This document shows positions 49,001-64,000 of a stretch of DNA of 64,000 bases, piece by piece. Every line of letters starts with the position of its first letter. The stretch's first letter is position 1. A program made the position numbers and the translations under genes. Location of the stretch: positions 1,794,480 through 1,858,479 of the forward strand of contig OZ004593.1 in the NCBI GenBank assembly GCA_963924555.1. The letters run 5' to 3'. The stretch comes from Crambe crambe. Lineage: Eukaryota > Porifera > Demospongiae > Poecilosclerida > Crambeidae. Below the pieces are notes generated by a model. That model was given only the letters and a program-made list of their open reading frames with translations. It did not search any database and was not told the DNA's origin.

Positions 49001-52000
49001 CACCCCTCGTCCCACCTCCATCAGGAATATAGCGAGAACCACCTGGACAGAAGAAAAGATGCTATAAGCAGAAACTTTGAGGAGAGTAACAGTATATGAC
49101 AGACATATATGAGCAACTAATCATGACAGACATATGTACGTACAAACATACATAATAATTAAGAGTGTCCCCATAATGATTTGTTGTTGTAAGCATATAA
49201 TGTGACTCACCAGTGAAGGGGTCTCCCTGGGTCGACTCTACGGCTCCCTGGTAATCCCCTGCATTCTTGATGATGAACTCGGCCACCTGGTCCAAGTAAT
49301 ACACTGGAAGGTTATTAGTGCTCAGGAAGTCCTCCGCTGCCACAAAAGGGTCCGCTAATTGGGTGGAGAGAGAAGGCAAGAAAAATATCACAGGGCTAGG
49401 GATCAACATACATAGTACAGGGGGAGGGGGTATTAACGAAGCAACCATTCAATATACCACATTAATAGTCCTGGCCCATAGTGCTTGAGGTAATGTTCAC
49501 TATCTATCTGACAAGGGCAATCATAGCTGTCTGGCACAGGACAGATGTCCAGGCAAAACTGGCAGAGAAACAAGTCAATTGCAGATTTGTTACAATTGAC
49601 CTCCTAGAAGTAACTGAGATAACTCTTGATTGATATTGGAGTCTTACACAACTACAGTTATATCACAGAGCTTATGATAACAGCCTGACACCTGACATTT
49701 TCTGGCCAATATTGGTATATTATTTGTTAGTCAGGACAAAAGTACTGGTCAAAAATGCACACTGATGCAATGTCCAGTTAAATGTTATACTTTGTGGGGA
49801 CATCATGTCTTGGTATCATGGTTGTATCATGAGTACTGTGGATATTATAAGTATTAAAGACTAACTGGTTCTGTTGTAGGGAAGTTTCAGCTTCCTCATG
49901 GAGGGAGACCCTTCATCCAACTCAATGTCAAAGACGTAATCATATTCCTGCCAAGGGACAGAGTATACAATATTAGTATGAGAATAAGTCGTTGACAACC
50001 CTAAAAAACCAGTGAGGGGGAGTCTGGACTTGTGCAGTATGTTATTATAGTGGCCCTAATCCGGCCACCTTTGGGGCCAGCAGAAGTGTCCTGATCAGAG
50101 GGGTGGCCTTATTTTAGGTTTGTACGTATGACACAGGACACCTTCTTGATCATTAGGACAAGAATATATTGTCCTGTCTGTCTTATCAAAACTGGAAATA
50201 TCAGGACCACTTCCCAGCTGTGAAGTTGTGCACATGCGTGGTCTCGCCTGAGCACAGTACAGACTAGCAGATTTAGAGTGAAAAAAATTTTTTTTTTAAT
50301 TTAAACTTCTACAATAACACAAAGTGGAGACAATGTTCAAAATCATGCAATCAAGTTCCATTTAAATTACTGTTCATTTCTTCATGGCGAATCCTAGGAA
50401 CTCCACATGGTCACTGCTGTTCCCGAAAATGCCGACACAGGTCCCAGAGCCAATGGCACTCCCTTCGATCATCTGGTAGAGAACGATGGGCTTCCCGGTG
50501 GTGCTCTCAGGTGGGATTTTGCTACCGTCCACATACGCTTCTTTTTCTTGCTTACTGGTAGTGATTCGGATGCCCGTCAGACGAACACCATTGGAGACAA
50601 GCAGCACTCTTTTGAAAATTTCTCCCTGAACAAAAGTCCAATCACATTTGAATACGTTTGGGGGCAAGGAACTTCCTGGGCCTTCTGCTAGCCCAACGGA
50701 GATCTTTGTGTTGTCAGCCTTCTCACACACTATACCAGAGATGCCTGTCTGTTTGTTCATCAGGAGAGTAAGTCGTCTCACCCAGCAGCTGTTTGCTCCC
50801 AAGATGGCAAATTCTTCCGCTATTTTATTTGGATCAGTATTGAAAGTGTGTCCATAAGCACAATTAGTACTAAATCTTGTGGTATCAACGTAAGTCTTAT
50901 GCTTGATATTGATATGGTTATCCATTTCTGTAGTTGCTTCTTGTTAGAAGAGGGAGAGAAATCTGAAGATTTGAAGTTTAATTTGCTTGGAGTGAACTGG
51001 CTTGTTCAGGAAGTCTTGATGCTCCTTTATATACTGCATAAGGGAGCAACACCTGAAGTCAATCCAGCTGCCATCCCTGACTCGATCAGCTGATGAGACT
51101 AATGTTTTAGGTAAAATGTTTGGAAAACTCGGTTCCTTCCTTCACCACAGGCTTGTTCACTGTACACATAATTACATTGGCTCTGATACTGTTCGTGCCC
51201 GCACTTGCTTGCATCTATTAGTTGTTGTTACTATCAGCTACACTATGTTCCCAGATGAGGCCAACCGTAAAATCTGTGTCTACAGAGACAACCTACCAGT
51301 ATGGACTGATCAAAGTCGATCGGAAAGTCACGACATGAGAAATACTACAAGATGGTCAAGCCTTCACTACACAGTCCAGCTGGTCAGCCCACCATCATTC
51401 ATGTCTGCTATGACTATGTGGTGGCCATAGGGCATACACCTGACATGTTGATCAAGGAATCTTCGAAATTGTCACATGATCAAAATCGAACCCTCTATCA
51501 ATGTATGAGTAACTATTGAAACAAGTGAGTGCAAAAAATTTCTTCTAAATAAAAAGGTTAAGTAGGGATAGCCTAAAATCTAGCTGGGCTATATAATGTA
51601 CTGCAGCCTCGTATGAATACAATCCCTACTTTTACAACTGCCATAGCTAGCTATAGGTAGTGGATGTAAATGTAGGGATTGTTTTCATACGAGGCTGCAG
51701 TACATTATATAGCCCAGCTAGATTTTAGGCTATCCCTACTTAACCTTTTTATTTAGAAGAAATTTTTTGCGCTCACTTGTTTTTCTTAGTACTTGAAGTT
51801 GAATGTGTCACTTCAACTGAGAGTATGCAGTGATTATTAATTTGACATGAGTCTACAGTACAGTACTATACAAAGCCAGCTCTACAATATCCTTTTCTTT
51901 TGTAGGCACCTTACATACACAGTCTCTGGTTGAAGAATTTATTTAGCTATTCAAGTTTTGTCTATTATTGCAGTGAGCGAGCTGACTCTCAGGTCATGAC

Positions 52001-55000
52001 TCATTGAAATTGTAGATATATATATATCTATGTCTACACTCCAAAATGCCCCAGGCGTACGTACGGTACGTGTCGTGCAATAGTAGCGCTCTGCGCGTGC
52101 ACAATGCGCATGCTCCAATGGAACCACAACTTACATGACTCTTGTCTCTGACAGCAATATCAAGCACTGGAGCCTATCAGCTGTTCACTTGCTCAAATGC
52201 TGCACATTGCTATAGTAGTAGTTGTAGAGGCTATAGGCTTATTTAAGTACTTTGTTACATATAAACTCAACAGCAAAATCTTCTAAAGAGTTGTAGCACT
52301 AACTTGCTTGCTCGTGGCTGTCAAAATTAATAATGCATCAAGTCAAAGTGAATTGTAGGCGCTTGGCTTATCTAAGTGCTTGTGGTAAGTATTTACAGCT
52401 TTTGATGCGGTGGAGATTTCTGGTTGGAACCACCACTTACATGACTCTTGTCTCTGACGCAATATCAAGCACTGGAGCCTATCATGCTCACTTGCTCACT
52501 GTCTAAACTAAACAGCAAAATCTTCTAAAGAGTTGTAGCACTAAAGAATACTTGCTTGCTCGCTCGCTGCCAACTGAATGTTGAACATTGCCCTAGTTTA
52601 ATATAAACTTTACAGCAACAGCAATGTAAATGATATGTGCATGGCATGTGACTACACTACAGCCAAGTACTGGCTATAATACTACTATAGGATGAACATC
52701 TGTACTGTAATTCAGTAAGGAGTGACTGGAACATCATCACATAAGAATAAATAGCTAGCTAAACTAAACTGAAGACCTAAGCCTAGCTAGCTAAACTGAA
52801 GCTTTCGTGGCTCCACCCATAAGCCCCGCCCCCTACCGACGTGCACTTCAAAATGGCGTAGAAAGATTAGCTAGTGCCGAGTGCTATCGAATAGTGAAGT
52901 AGAACCTTAGTCAAAACTAATAGCAAAAGATCAGCCTCTAGGTGCCACTCTAACAGATGGCCAAAGCAGAATTTTGATGACTATAGCCAGTAAGTCAGTA
53001 CGTCGATCTTATTATCCTTATTATTATTATAAAGAAAAAGAACAAAAGTCACTTTTAGAACTCGTTTTTTTTTTTTTATGTTAGCGAATGAATTTTTGGT
53101 TTTTGAACATTCTTCTCTCTCTTCTTTGTAGATATAATAATTCACTGTAGCCTTCTGAGAACCTGTAGAGTAAGGGTACAAGAGAAAGAAGAGTTTTTAG
53201 TTTATACAATCCTATGACCTTTGACCTGCCATCCCTAGTGCTAGCGCACTCTCTGATACAGTACCTATTTTAGTCACATACCCTTCCATTATAGGTGTTG
53301 GGTTTGTCTGGAGCTTTGCCAACTGCATTTCCAATCTGAAATGAATCACCACGACCACAAGAATGAGGTATAAACCTTTAAACTTAAAACTATAGCCACA
53401 CCCAGTAAGAGTTGGATATTCAGGGCACCTATATATAATTGAGTATCATATCTTCTTTTCATGCAGGCATAACGAGTGTATACAACTTGGTGGGTCATTG
53501 AAAGGTGTCCCTGTTAGAAGGTTACAGCTTCCAATGGCTATTCAACTGTGTTAACAATTAGAGGCATAAACCATCTATTCCATGCACAACCTTTAAAACT
53601 TACCAGAACCCACTGTGCATCTTCTCCACTCCACTATAGAACACGCAATGATAATGATACAGCTACTCCATCATTCAATCAATGGCTACTCACCTGGTAT
53701 ACTTCTGCATTGCCATTATTGTTAATGACCAAGGTGTCTCCTCCAGCACGACCTGAGTACGAAAATTTACGTATGAATGACCAGAGGCCAGTTGTAGTGT
53801 GGAACTAGTAGTTGCCTATTGGCCTATGTAAGAAGTCTATTTTCAGTACCAGGTCTAGAAAGAGCTTCAGGACCAGGTAACTTGCTGACATCTATCTTCT
53901 CACTATCTGAAGATCTACGATGAGAAACAGAAGTACATACATATATACATACATACAGTCCCAGGTTAAAAAAAAATAGATGCATGCATATTTGTTTTTG
54001 GCCACTTCTTGTACTTCAGTGCATGATTTATAGTAGCCTCAGGGCTTATAGAGATATCCAACAAAATGTAATGGTTAGTGATTATCAATTTCTACCTTGG
54101 ATGCATTACGACCATCATATTACCTCATCTCCATGACTTTAGTGTCGTAAGCCTGAAGTTGGAAATAAATGAGACAGTATTGGAATCATACACTTGTTTG
54201 GTAATGGATGGACACATGCATGTGCATACTCGTACTTTTAATTCTTCTGGTGATGCCATTCGATCAGGTGAAGGTGTGAAGACCCTGGCCACTCCGTCAC
54301 TACATGTATACGAATTGATATGTCAATCACGTGTGAACTGAGAGCTAGTCAAAAGAGGGGGAGGGGTATCACTCCTTGGTATACTAGGGAAATGCAAAGC
54401 ATTGTGGCCAGCGAAGCTTTAGCCAATGATGTCACCGTATTGCAAAGGACGGAACTGGAAGAATGTATATTATATCCTCTCATTCGACCCCTAGTGGCTT
54501 GCTTTGCTTGCAATAACGATAGAAATGAGGATACCTCTTTATTGGAGTTATTGCATCCCAAATGTACATACGTACCTTGAACCAGAAGCAATATCACCAT
54601 TTCCCATGCAGCAAACTGTCCACACAGAAATAGCAGGTATACGGATCACTTGCACACATACACCACCTGGATGATTTAAACACATTACCCTCCTTCTATT
54701 TTTTCCAATTGATGATCCTTTACCCATATTATTACTGCTTACCTTTCCACACTCTGACTGTTTTATCCTCTCCACTAGAGACGAATTCATCCTCTCCTCT
54801 TTCAGGAAGTAAGGATAGGCTGCAATGATAAGACAGTTCAGTCAAGGGCTGGACTAGCTCTCTTCCGACACACAATGAGATGGGGCCGGGAGAAGGATTT
54901 CACATAGCTCAAGGTTCTTGAGCCTAGCCATCAAAGTCCTCACCTGTATACGAATGCTTCATGGCCATAAAGTTCAGATAGACAGTGACCAGAATGAAGA

Positions 55001-56878
55001 CTCCATTTACGAATAACACTGTAGAAAAAGAAAAGGAAAGAAACACTCTACAGTCTATGCATTGGTGGTGGAAAGAGTTTAAAAGTAGAGAGCTCCATTC
55101 TGGCTTTTATTTTTGTTCTTTCCAGATCCTCATTATCAGTGATAATATTAACTTCACTGTGAGTACTACATCCCTACACCCGACACTCACTGTTAGTTTA
55201 ACAGTCCATTTTGAAAATTTTTATAATCTTTAGAGCGACACATGCAAGGTCACAGGTGTGATCATTAAAGAAAATCACAGTTGGTAGTTGCACCGTGTTA
55301 TAATGTAATAGTATAGTATGCAGACCTAGTGTAATGCAATGTACCCAAAATCCCCATTTAACTTTCTGGTGCTCTATGAATTCCCTTTCCCCCTCTCTGG
55401 GATTCAAGTTAGCCTCACCAATCATTGGCAGCTGAAAAGAATGTGTCCTTGGAGGCAATTTTTACATCTCTGATGACATCCTTATGACCTCTGTACTCTT
55501 GAAGACAGAGTTTTGTATCTATCTCCCACAATCTGATGATCTTATCAGCACCTCCTAAAATTAAAATAAATAAATTTGCTATAAGATACCACCCTTATCC
55601 TTTATCCTCCACCTTCCACCCTATACTCCTCACCAGAGAGTATCCGTCTGCTATTATCAAAGTCATACAGTCCAGCAATGGTCCACACTGCAGGCTTGTG
55701 GGCCTCCAATACTTCACTTTGCCCTTCTTCTTTCCATACACGCACAGTACTACAGAGATAGTGTTTATGCTATCAGTGGATTTGGCATAGCATCCACTAA
55801 AACACAAGACTAACTATTAACAACATACCTGTCCCATGAGCCTGACACAAGCTGACCATGTTGATAGATTATGCAGGATATCATGGACTTGTGACCAGTG
55901 TATCGACCAATTGGCTCTATTAAGTACAAGTAGCTGGATAAGTAAGCCTTGTGACCTTATAAGGTGTGCATTGTGACCTACCGTAATCGTATAAATTTTC
56001 GGAGGTTTAAAATTTCGTGATTTCCGGATTGTTCCTATAATAAAAAATTTCCGCAGGTCTAATTTTCGTACGTACGTAGCAAGCACATGCGCGTATATTA
56101 ATAGCTATATCATTGCCTGCTGCTGGGGCCGAGTGACATGCAAGAAAAGCTGGGCTGACGACGGCCAAACTAAAATCTAGACTGCTATGGAAGGCGAGAC
56201 GCTTCGTTGTAGAAGCAAGAGAGACAGGTAACGGCGGTAATGAAGCATGATACTCTCGACTATCTGTTTTCCAGCTGCTATCGATATCACACACGCATGC
56301 GCATCGTCGTCATATATGACGTCATAGTACTAAGACTTCGTTTATTATTTTCGAGGATTCTGATCGACTACGAAAAAAACGAAAATAAAACCCCATCGAA
56401 AATTTATACGATTACGGTATAACTCCTGTTTTCTCTTCTCCATGGTGATGCCATGGTGATGCTTAACTACCTACAATGTACCTTGAATATCAGGATCCAA
56501 TGAATGTACTAGCATTACTCCATCTTGTCCTCCAGTGGCAAAAGATACTGAGTGAGGGGGTAGGGTGAGGTCAGAAAGTGGGCATTATTTAGAAATCGAA
56601 CCTTGCGTTCTTCCAGTTGCCTCGTCTACAGGTACAACGCATAGAGCAGTGACATATCCAACGTGCTTCCTAACTGTTTTCTTCAGAATGTAGTCTCGAG
56701 GGGATAAGACCTCAGGCTCCCACACACAAGCAGTTCCATCCCTTGAGGCGGTCAGGAGCACATGGCCCCTAGGATACCCAGCCACGGGGCAGTATTTCAC
56801 AGCTCGCACGTCGGCACTGTGCCCCACTATTTCACATGATAGCTTGTAAAGGTCTTCTGTCTTCTGCTCGGCAGCCAT
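45570..56878 (-). CDS. PLAA: Phospholipase A2-activating protein homologue (Doa1/Ufd3 family)
   Basis: Complete gene; 30 exons from 56878 (ATG) to 45570 (stop), all phases agreeing, giving 832 aa (human about 795). N-terminal WD40 propeller (about residues 1-330): LSCEIVGHSADVRAVKYCP, FATGGQDGVMLVHSLDP, YTGHKSMISC...SGSWD, LWEIDTKLCLQEYRGHKDVI, SSGEDKTVRVWK. Then a PFU-type domain with EYDYVFDIELDEGSPSMRKL, a FLSTNNLPVYYLDQVAEFI segment, three DPFTG spacers with Gly-rich linkers, and a C-terminal PUL domain (LRALANFFAHN, RALIGIGTM). Family role: ubiquitin-binding cofactor of the p97/VCP ATPase in ubiquitin turnover and endolysosomal sorting. The exon boundaries are 56878-56602, 56547-56482, 55916-55829, 55749-55634, 55554-55419, 55018-54944, 54819-54743, 54666-54576, 54299-54236, 54153-54125, 53914-53850, 53752-53694, 53633-53604, 53335-53282, 49947-49866, 49354-49211, then twelve small ones to 46376, then 45914-45852, 45789-45694 and 45611-45570. 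The 3.3-kb intron 14 houses another gene. Confidence 0.95.
46030..46064. repeat. Poly-A tract
   Basis: About 34 A residues followed by A/G-rich sequence in a PLAA intron; possible retroposon tail. Confidence 0.85.
46350..46376. repeat. (CA)n at a PLAA donor site
   Basis: On the minus strand the exon ending at 46376 is followed by (GT)n, so the donor GT is the first unit of a GT microsatellite. Confidence 0.8.
47590..47812. repeat. 36-bp minisatellite in a PLAA intron
   Basis: About six units of CTATTGGTCCAGCATTATTA plus 16 bp. It lies between exons at 47836 and 47337, so it is intronic despite open frames. Confidence 0.9.
48740..48930. mobile_element. Short inverted-repeat element in a PLAA intron
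   Basis: CAGGGTTCTGCCCGC at the left and GGGCGGAACCCTG at the right, ~185 bp apart, with 'cctatg' flanking both sides; MITE-like, hAT-like ends possible. Confidence 0.6.
50374..50925 (-). CDS. Intronless lectin-like protein (jacalin-type fold suspected), nested in PLAA
   Basis: Single exon of 183 aa on the same strand as PLAA, inside its intron 14. No signal peptide. Sequence alternates beta-strand-like segments (CWVRRLTLLMNKQTGISGIV, KRVLLVSNGVRLTGIRITTS) and ends with GSGTCVGIFGNSSDHVEFLG FAMKK. The final G-x-x-VGIFG...LGFA pattern and the NGxRLTxIRxTT segment recall jacalin-type beta-prism lectins; this is an inference from pattern only. It has its own TATA box at 51024-51033. The lack of introns in an intron-rich region suggests origin by retrocopying or horizontal transfer, or a fast-evolving inducible gene. 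Confidence 0.65.
   Translation of the reverse strand: MDNHINIKHKTYVDTTRFSTNCAYGHTFNTDPNKIAEEFAILGANSCWVRRLTLLMNKQTGISGIVCEKADNTKISVGLAEGPGSSLPPNVFKCDWTFVQGEIFKRVLLVSNGVRLTGIRITTSKQEKEAYVDGSKIPPESTTGKPIVLYQMIEGSAIGSGTCVGIFGNSSDHVEFLGFAMKK
51024..51033 (-). promoter_or_regulatory. TATA box of the nested gene
   Basis: On the minus strand GTATATAAAGGAGC, about 100 bp upstream of the ATG at 50925. One of the few strong TATA boxes in the window. Confidence 0.7.
51521..51780. mobile_element. 260-bp near-perfect palindromic foldback element
   Basis: The left arm from ACAAGTGAGTGCAAAAAATT to about 51630 is repeated inverted from about 51668 to GCGCTCACTTGT at 51780. Arms of ~110 bp with very few mismatches, loop ~40 bp. 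Lies in PLAA intron 14 upstream of the nested gene. Confidence 0.9.
51790..53280. other. Rest of PLAA intron 14
   Basis: Contains a ~130-bp direct repeat ('catgactcttgtctctgac...caatatcaagcactggagcctatca', about 52133 and 52440, each followed by 'aaatcttctaaagagttgtagcactaa'). No coding sequence recognised. Confidence 0.6.
55981..56417. mobile_element. TA-flanked MITE (Tc1/mariner-like) in a PLAA intron
   Basis: CCGTAATCGTATAAATTTTC at the left and GAAAATTTATACGATTACGG at the right, with TA on both sides. No transposase frame. It carries ACGCATGCGCATCGTCGTC and ATGACGTCAT, NRF1-like and CRE-like motifs. Confidence 0.85.
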
Positions 56879-57242
56879 ACTTGTTTTGCAGCTGGTGGTT
56901 CAACTGGTAAGGGAAAGCCACAGTAGAAAACGCATTTAAATTGCTAGACTAAGTAGCACGCGCGCTGTACCAAACAAGCAGTAGGCCCAAGTTAAATAAT
57001 TTACTTTTGTTTAAAATTCAGAGAAGCATAACCTTTTAAAAGTAAGATAGATAACAACCATTAAAGTTTAGGATACAAATAAAATCAATAAACTAGCCAC
57101 AAATGATTGCAACCATCAGAAAACTAGAAACAAACAAACAAAACAACAGATTTTTACATTATAATTTATTGTGAAAGGAAAAATAACAACATTAATAAAA
57201 CCACAACTACTAACGGTTACCATGGAGATAGTGTATACAGTG
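56879..57242. other. Intergenic: PLAA promoter and RAB14 3' region
   Basis: Only 364 bp separate the RAB14 stop from the PLAA start on the same strand. No TATA box is visible. Confidence 0.5.
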
Positions 57243-60959
<3,717 letters not shown>

Positions 60960-61445
60960 CTTTGACTACTCTCTATCTCCGTTTTAGCTTCTTCAGGAGA
61001 AAGGTGGTGTTCTAAAAATCTCTCTCCTATTTAGAGAGATATTAAGAGCGTTTATGAGTAAAGTCCCTCTCCGCAGGATTATTTGACCAGTCTATAATAG
61101 AAGATTCCGGCTCCAGATACTCCTGGCAGCTACTTTGTACAGTTTCTTGGTTATCTTTTCCAAACAATAAGCACGTGACTCGCGAGTGCAAAGTCTACTA
61201 TGATGACGTCATTGTATTATAAGTAATAAAATCTCAGCAGAACTAGAAGCTGAGCTGACCAGACATTAATACCGATATTCGAAATCTAGTGTTTATACAA
61301 AGTAAGCTACAGCTAGTCACAGGTGAGTTGTTTAGTTAACCCTATGGACCACTAGCTCCGTGGCTCCATAGAATTCATTGCTACTTTAGAAGGTGTTTTA
61401 ATTGTATCATTTTGCAGGGAATTATTGAGTGAAGTTAGGTGAAGG
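60960..61445. promoter_or_regulatory. Divergent promoter region RAB14 / EHBP1-like
   Basis: The start codons are 486 bp apart on opposite strands. Near the middle are AGCACGTGACTCGCGA (E-box of the CACGTGAC type) at about 61171-61186 and GATGACGTCATTG (full CRE palindrome) at about 61203-61215. No TATA box. Motif functions are known from vertebrate bHLH-Zip and CREB/ATF factors and only inferred here. Confidence 0.6.
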
Positions 61446-64000
61446 ATGTCCATGTTGAGAAAGATTCAGAGGGTGGGGAAGAGGGCTTCTAAGTTCCAGT
61501 ACACTGCCACATACCAGTCCATAGTGGTGGAGTGCACCAAGGACAAGTGGTAAGGAAGGGTGAAGGGAAGGGGAAAGGATGAAGAGTGTAGTGGTGGCGA
61601 GTGTTCAATACAGTGACTGAGGGAGAGATAAGTTGGAGCTAAATTGGGTGACATGTGGAGAGAGAGAGAGATGCTCCATTGGTTTGCTGACTCAGCTGTT
61701 TAAAAATTGGCTGATATGACTAGTCAATTTCAAGAGAAGCCATTTATGTATGTGGAGTCTCATCCTGTTGACAAGATTGATTGGTGGGAGAAGGTGGGAG
61801 AGCTACGTAGTTTCTAATCACACCTTCCTTCTCCCACTAGCAGGAGTGGGCAAGGTTGCACCTTCCCTCCTTGCTTTCCCACCTCAACCTCCAAGTAGTC
61901 TCTAGGACAACCGAATATCTCTTGTCTATTTCATTAATTAGCTGAACATGCTGTCAATGTTGGCGGTAATGTATCGAGGGAAAGCTACCCAGGAGACTGT
62001 TGTTATTAATTTTATGTGCGGCATCAGATCTCTCATGTTAGCCATTCGATTCATGAAGATTTATCATCCATGAGAATTGAGAGAAACCAATCCAGCAACC
62101 ATCAATTGATAAAGATTTGTCACCCATGAGAATTGGAGAGACCTCCAGTTTTAATGTCACAGTGTATACCAAGACATAACAACTCTAGATCATGGGATCG
62201 AATTATGCTGCTTAATAAGGAGGTGTCCTACAGGGGATAAGTAGTGATACTTGCCATCAGAACAAGAGTACATTAGTTGCATTGAAGCTTGATTTGGAAC
62301 ATGAGTGGGGTTGGGGTGGCAGCATGCTCTGTGCTTTATGGCTTATGACGGCCAAGTCTGTTTTACTGTGGGACTTCAAACAAGAATACGAATGAATCGT
62401 CAGTGCCTCAGGCCAAGTCACTAGGACAAGAGTGCATTGCCTTGGGGAATCATTCATTTTGGGCCAAGTCTGTTTTACTTTGGACTAGAGCAAGAGTTCA
62501 GGCCAAGTCTATCCGACTGCAGCAAGAGTGTATTACCTTGGGATGATCCTGAGTGTGGCTTAATGAATGGGGTGATGGTTTCCAGTACATTCTTTGTCCT
62601 TATGGCTAGCCAAGGCTGCTTTTGTTCACTCAGTGCCTACTGACTCCTGAGTACACAGAGCCACAGTAAATTTCTCGTGAATTGATGTTGCTTATCCATG
62701 TACATAAATTGCTTATCTATACTAAATGATTGTAAATTTTATAGTCCACATTGAAATTGCTTTATCTACATGTTTAGGAAAACAGAACCATATTCGGTGA
62801 ACACAGGGTCTACCAAACTAGCCTGACCTTTAACAGTAACCTGATTAAGCTGTGGCATGCAATGGCCTGTCTCTCTACATGCATACAGCCATGCAAACCT
62901 TAAAATTTAATGAATGGCCCCATAATGACTTTAAACTCAATCATTACAGCCTTGTCTCTCTACATGGCAGAGCAAAATCTTATGAATGTACTCTATGCTC
63001 TACCTGCAGAGTCGGATAACACTAGGTATTCATGCTTAGTTTGACATCTCAAAACAGTATAGTATGGAATAACCCAAAATCCATTGTGCAATTGTTGTTG
63101 CTGTATGCTCAAATTGTATAGCCAACCTTTCTACATTAAGTTTCTAAGGATCAAAATCATGTTTAATTACTTGACAAAGAGAATGCATTAGTAGATATTA
63201 GTCTTGACACTAATTGGAGAAGAATGTGCCCATGCCTTCATAACTATGCTGTCTAATTATGGGCCATCCAAAAAATGGCGTCTTTATTGTCAGTTTTATA
63301 ACTGACTGGAGCAGAGATTTTTAATTAATTAACAACTGGAAACTTTTGGGGGAAAAGCAAGTTTGCAAAACTATTTCTTGTGTGCATTGCAAATTATTCT
63401 GAAAACGCTTATTTAGCTATTACACAATTTCCTCCTGTTTGATGAAATGCCTCATGCATACTCATGTCGTATCCTTTTTGTAGGAGGCCTCGACAAATCT
63501 GTGTGTCATGGACGAGAAGAGGTAGAAGACTGGTCACTAAGGTATACAAATATACGTAATTACCCCTCCCCTTTATTGTGATTATGATGATGCACATTTG
63601 TCTTAAAGAGGTGTAGTGGGAGGTGATGAAGTGTCAATTAATAGAAATAGAGTGAGCTAGGCTGCACCAGTGAAGTACTGTTTGTAGTGGGAGGTAATGA
63701 AGTGTCATAGGGTGAGGCTGCACCAGTGAAGTACTGTTATGTTGTTTTAGCAAACCAAGTATAAACACCACTTTGCTTTCCTTAGAATATATGCCTCTTT
63801 GTAACAGTGATTTGATCAGTAGAATACTTACCTCACTGTTATGGAATACATGAGCTCTTCAGCAGTAGAGTTGTTCCTCACTTTCTGGTCACCCTTTTGG
63901 CAGTTCTGATGCTGGACCGTATCAAGTATTAAATTTTATTGTTCTTTCTATACATGTAGTTGCGTCCGTGGCAACCTTCACCTGATAATAAGGCTAGGGG
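61446..64000 (+). CDS. EHBP1-like protein, NT-C2 domain start (partial)
   Basis: Exons 61446-61549, 63484-63541 and 63960 onward, cut by the window end; phases agree. The protein begins MSMLRKIQRVGKRASKFQYT, ATYQSIVVECTKDKW, then RPRQICVSWTRRGRRLVTK and LRPWQPSPDNKARG. This is the N-terminal C2 (NT-C2/EEIG1-EHBP1) domain; the K-R-x-Q-R-V-G-K-x-A-S-K-F-Q start is typical of EHBP1 and EHBP1L1. Those proteins link EH-domain proteins and Rab8/Rab10-type GTPases to actin in endosomal recycling. Which of the two human paralogues corresponds cannot be told from 67 residues. Intron 1 is 1.9 kb with no further exon recognised. Confidence 0.85.

Noticed and set aside
53003-53181. Minus frame with GSQKATVNYYIYKE next to an acceptor, considered as a PLAA exon
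   Set aside because: PLAA reads in phase from the exon at 53335-53282 to that at 49947-49866 without it, and the family has no matching segment.

Overview
This is animal nuclear DNA. Genes have many short introns with GT..AG borders and consistent phases. The window holds metazoan genes (RAB14, PLAA, an EHBP1-type NT-C2 gene, an IRAK-like kinase), many small inverted-repeat transposons, and AT-rich spacers full of 'tagctagc'. The compact layout, secreted cysteine-rich families and IRAK-like kinase suggest an early-branching metazoan, most likely a demosponge; that assignment is inference.

Left part (0-29 kb). After a partial TIL-domain gene on the minus strand comes a tandem array, all on the plus strand, of one gene family that I do not recognise. 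I call the copies A to I. The shared structure is a 74-nt signal-peptide exon, a ~500-nt exon, a ~180-nt exon and a short last exon. The mature protein is four tandem cysteine repeats. B, C, F, G, H and I are intact. A and D are pseudogenes, and E is a lone exon 1 without a start codon. Most copies share a promoter block with an NRF1-like GCGCATGCGC palindrome and a TGACGTAA CRE/ATF-like site. The end copies A and I carry a transmembrane exon and a cytoplasmic tail; the inner copies have lost the membrane exon and look secreted. Two insertions break the array. One (about 8.3-17.8 kb) brings in a decayed integrase-type transposase gene and an IRAK-like kinase cut off in mid-exon. The other is an intact 3.7-kb DNA transposon sitting between promoter and start codon of copy G.

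Middle (29.8-45.3 kb). Three paralogous single-pass membrane proteins with a matching cytoplasmic tail follow. One has a Pro/Thr mucin-like stalk, one a ~215-residue polyproline rod plus a folded SEA-like domain, and one only the folded domain. Next comes a scattered set of single-exon small secreted or membrane proteins (80-100 aa). Several share a bipartite hydrophobic motif and form an undescribed-looking microprotein family.

Right part (45.5-64 kb). A complete 30-exon PLAA gene lies on the minus strand, with an intronless, TATA-driven lectin-like gene nested in its largest intron. RAB14 (9 exons, minus) follows, then the first three exons of an EHBP1-like gene (plus), which shares a ~490-bp divergent promoter with RAB14. 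PLAA, RAB14 and EHBP1 proteins act in ubiquitin-dependent sorting and endosomal traffic; the upstream genes look like surface or secreted effectors.
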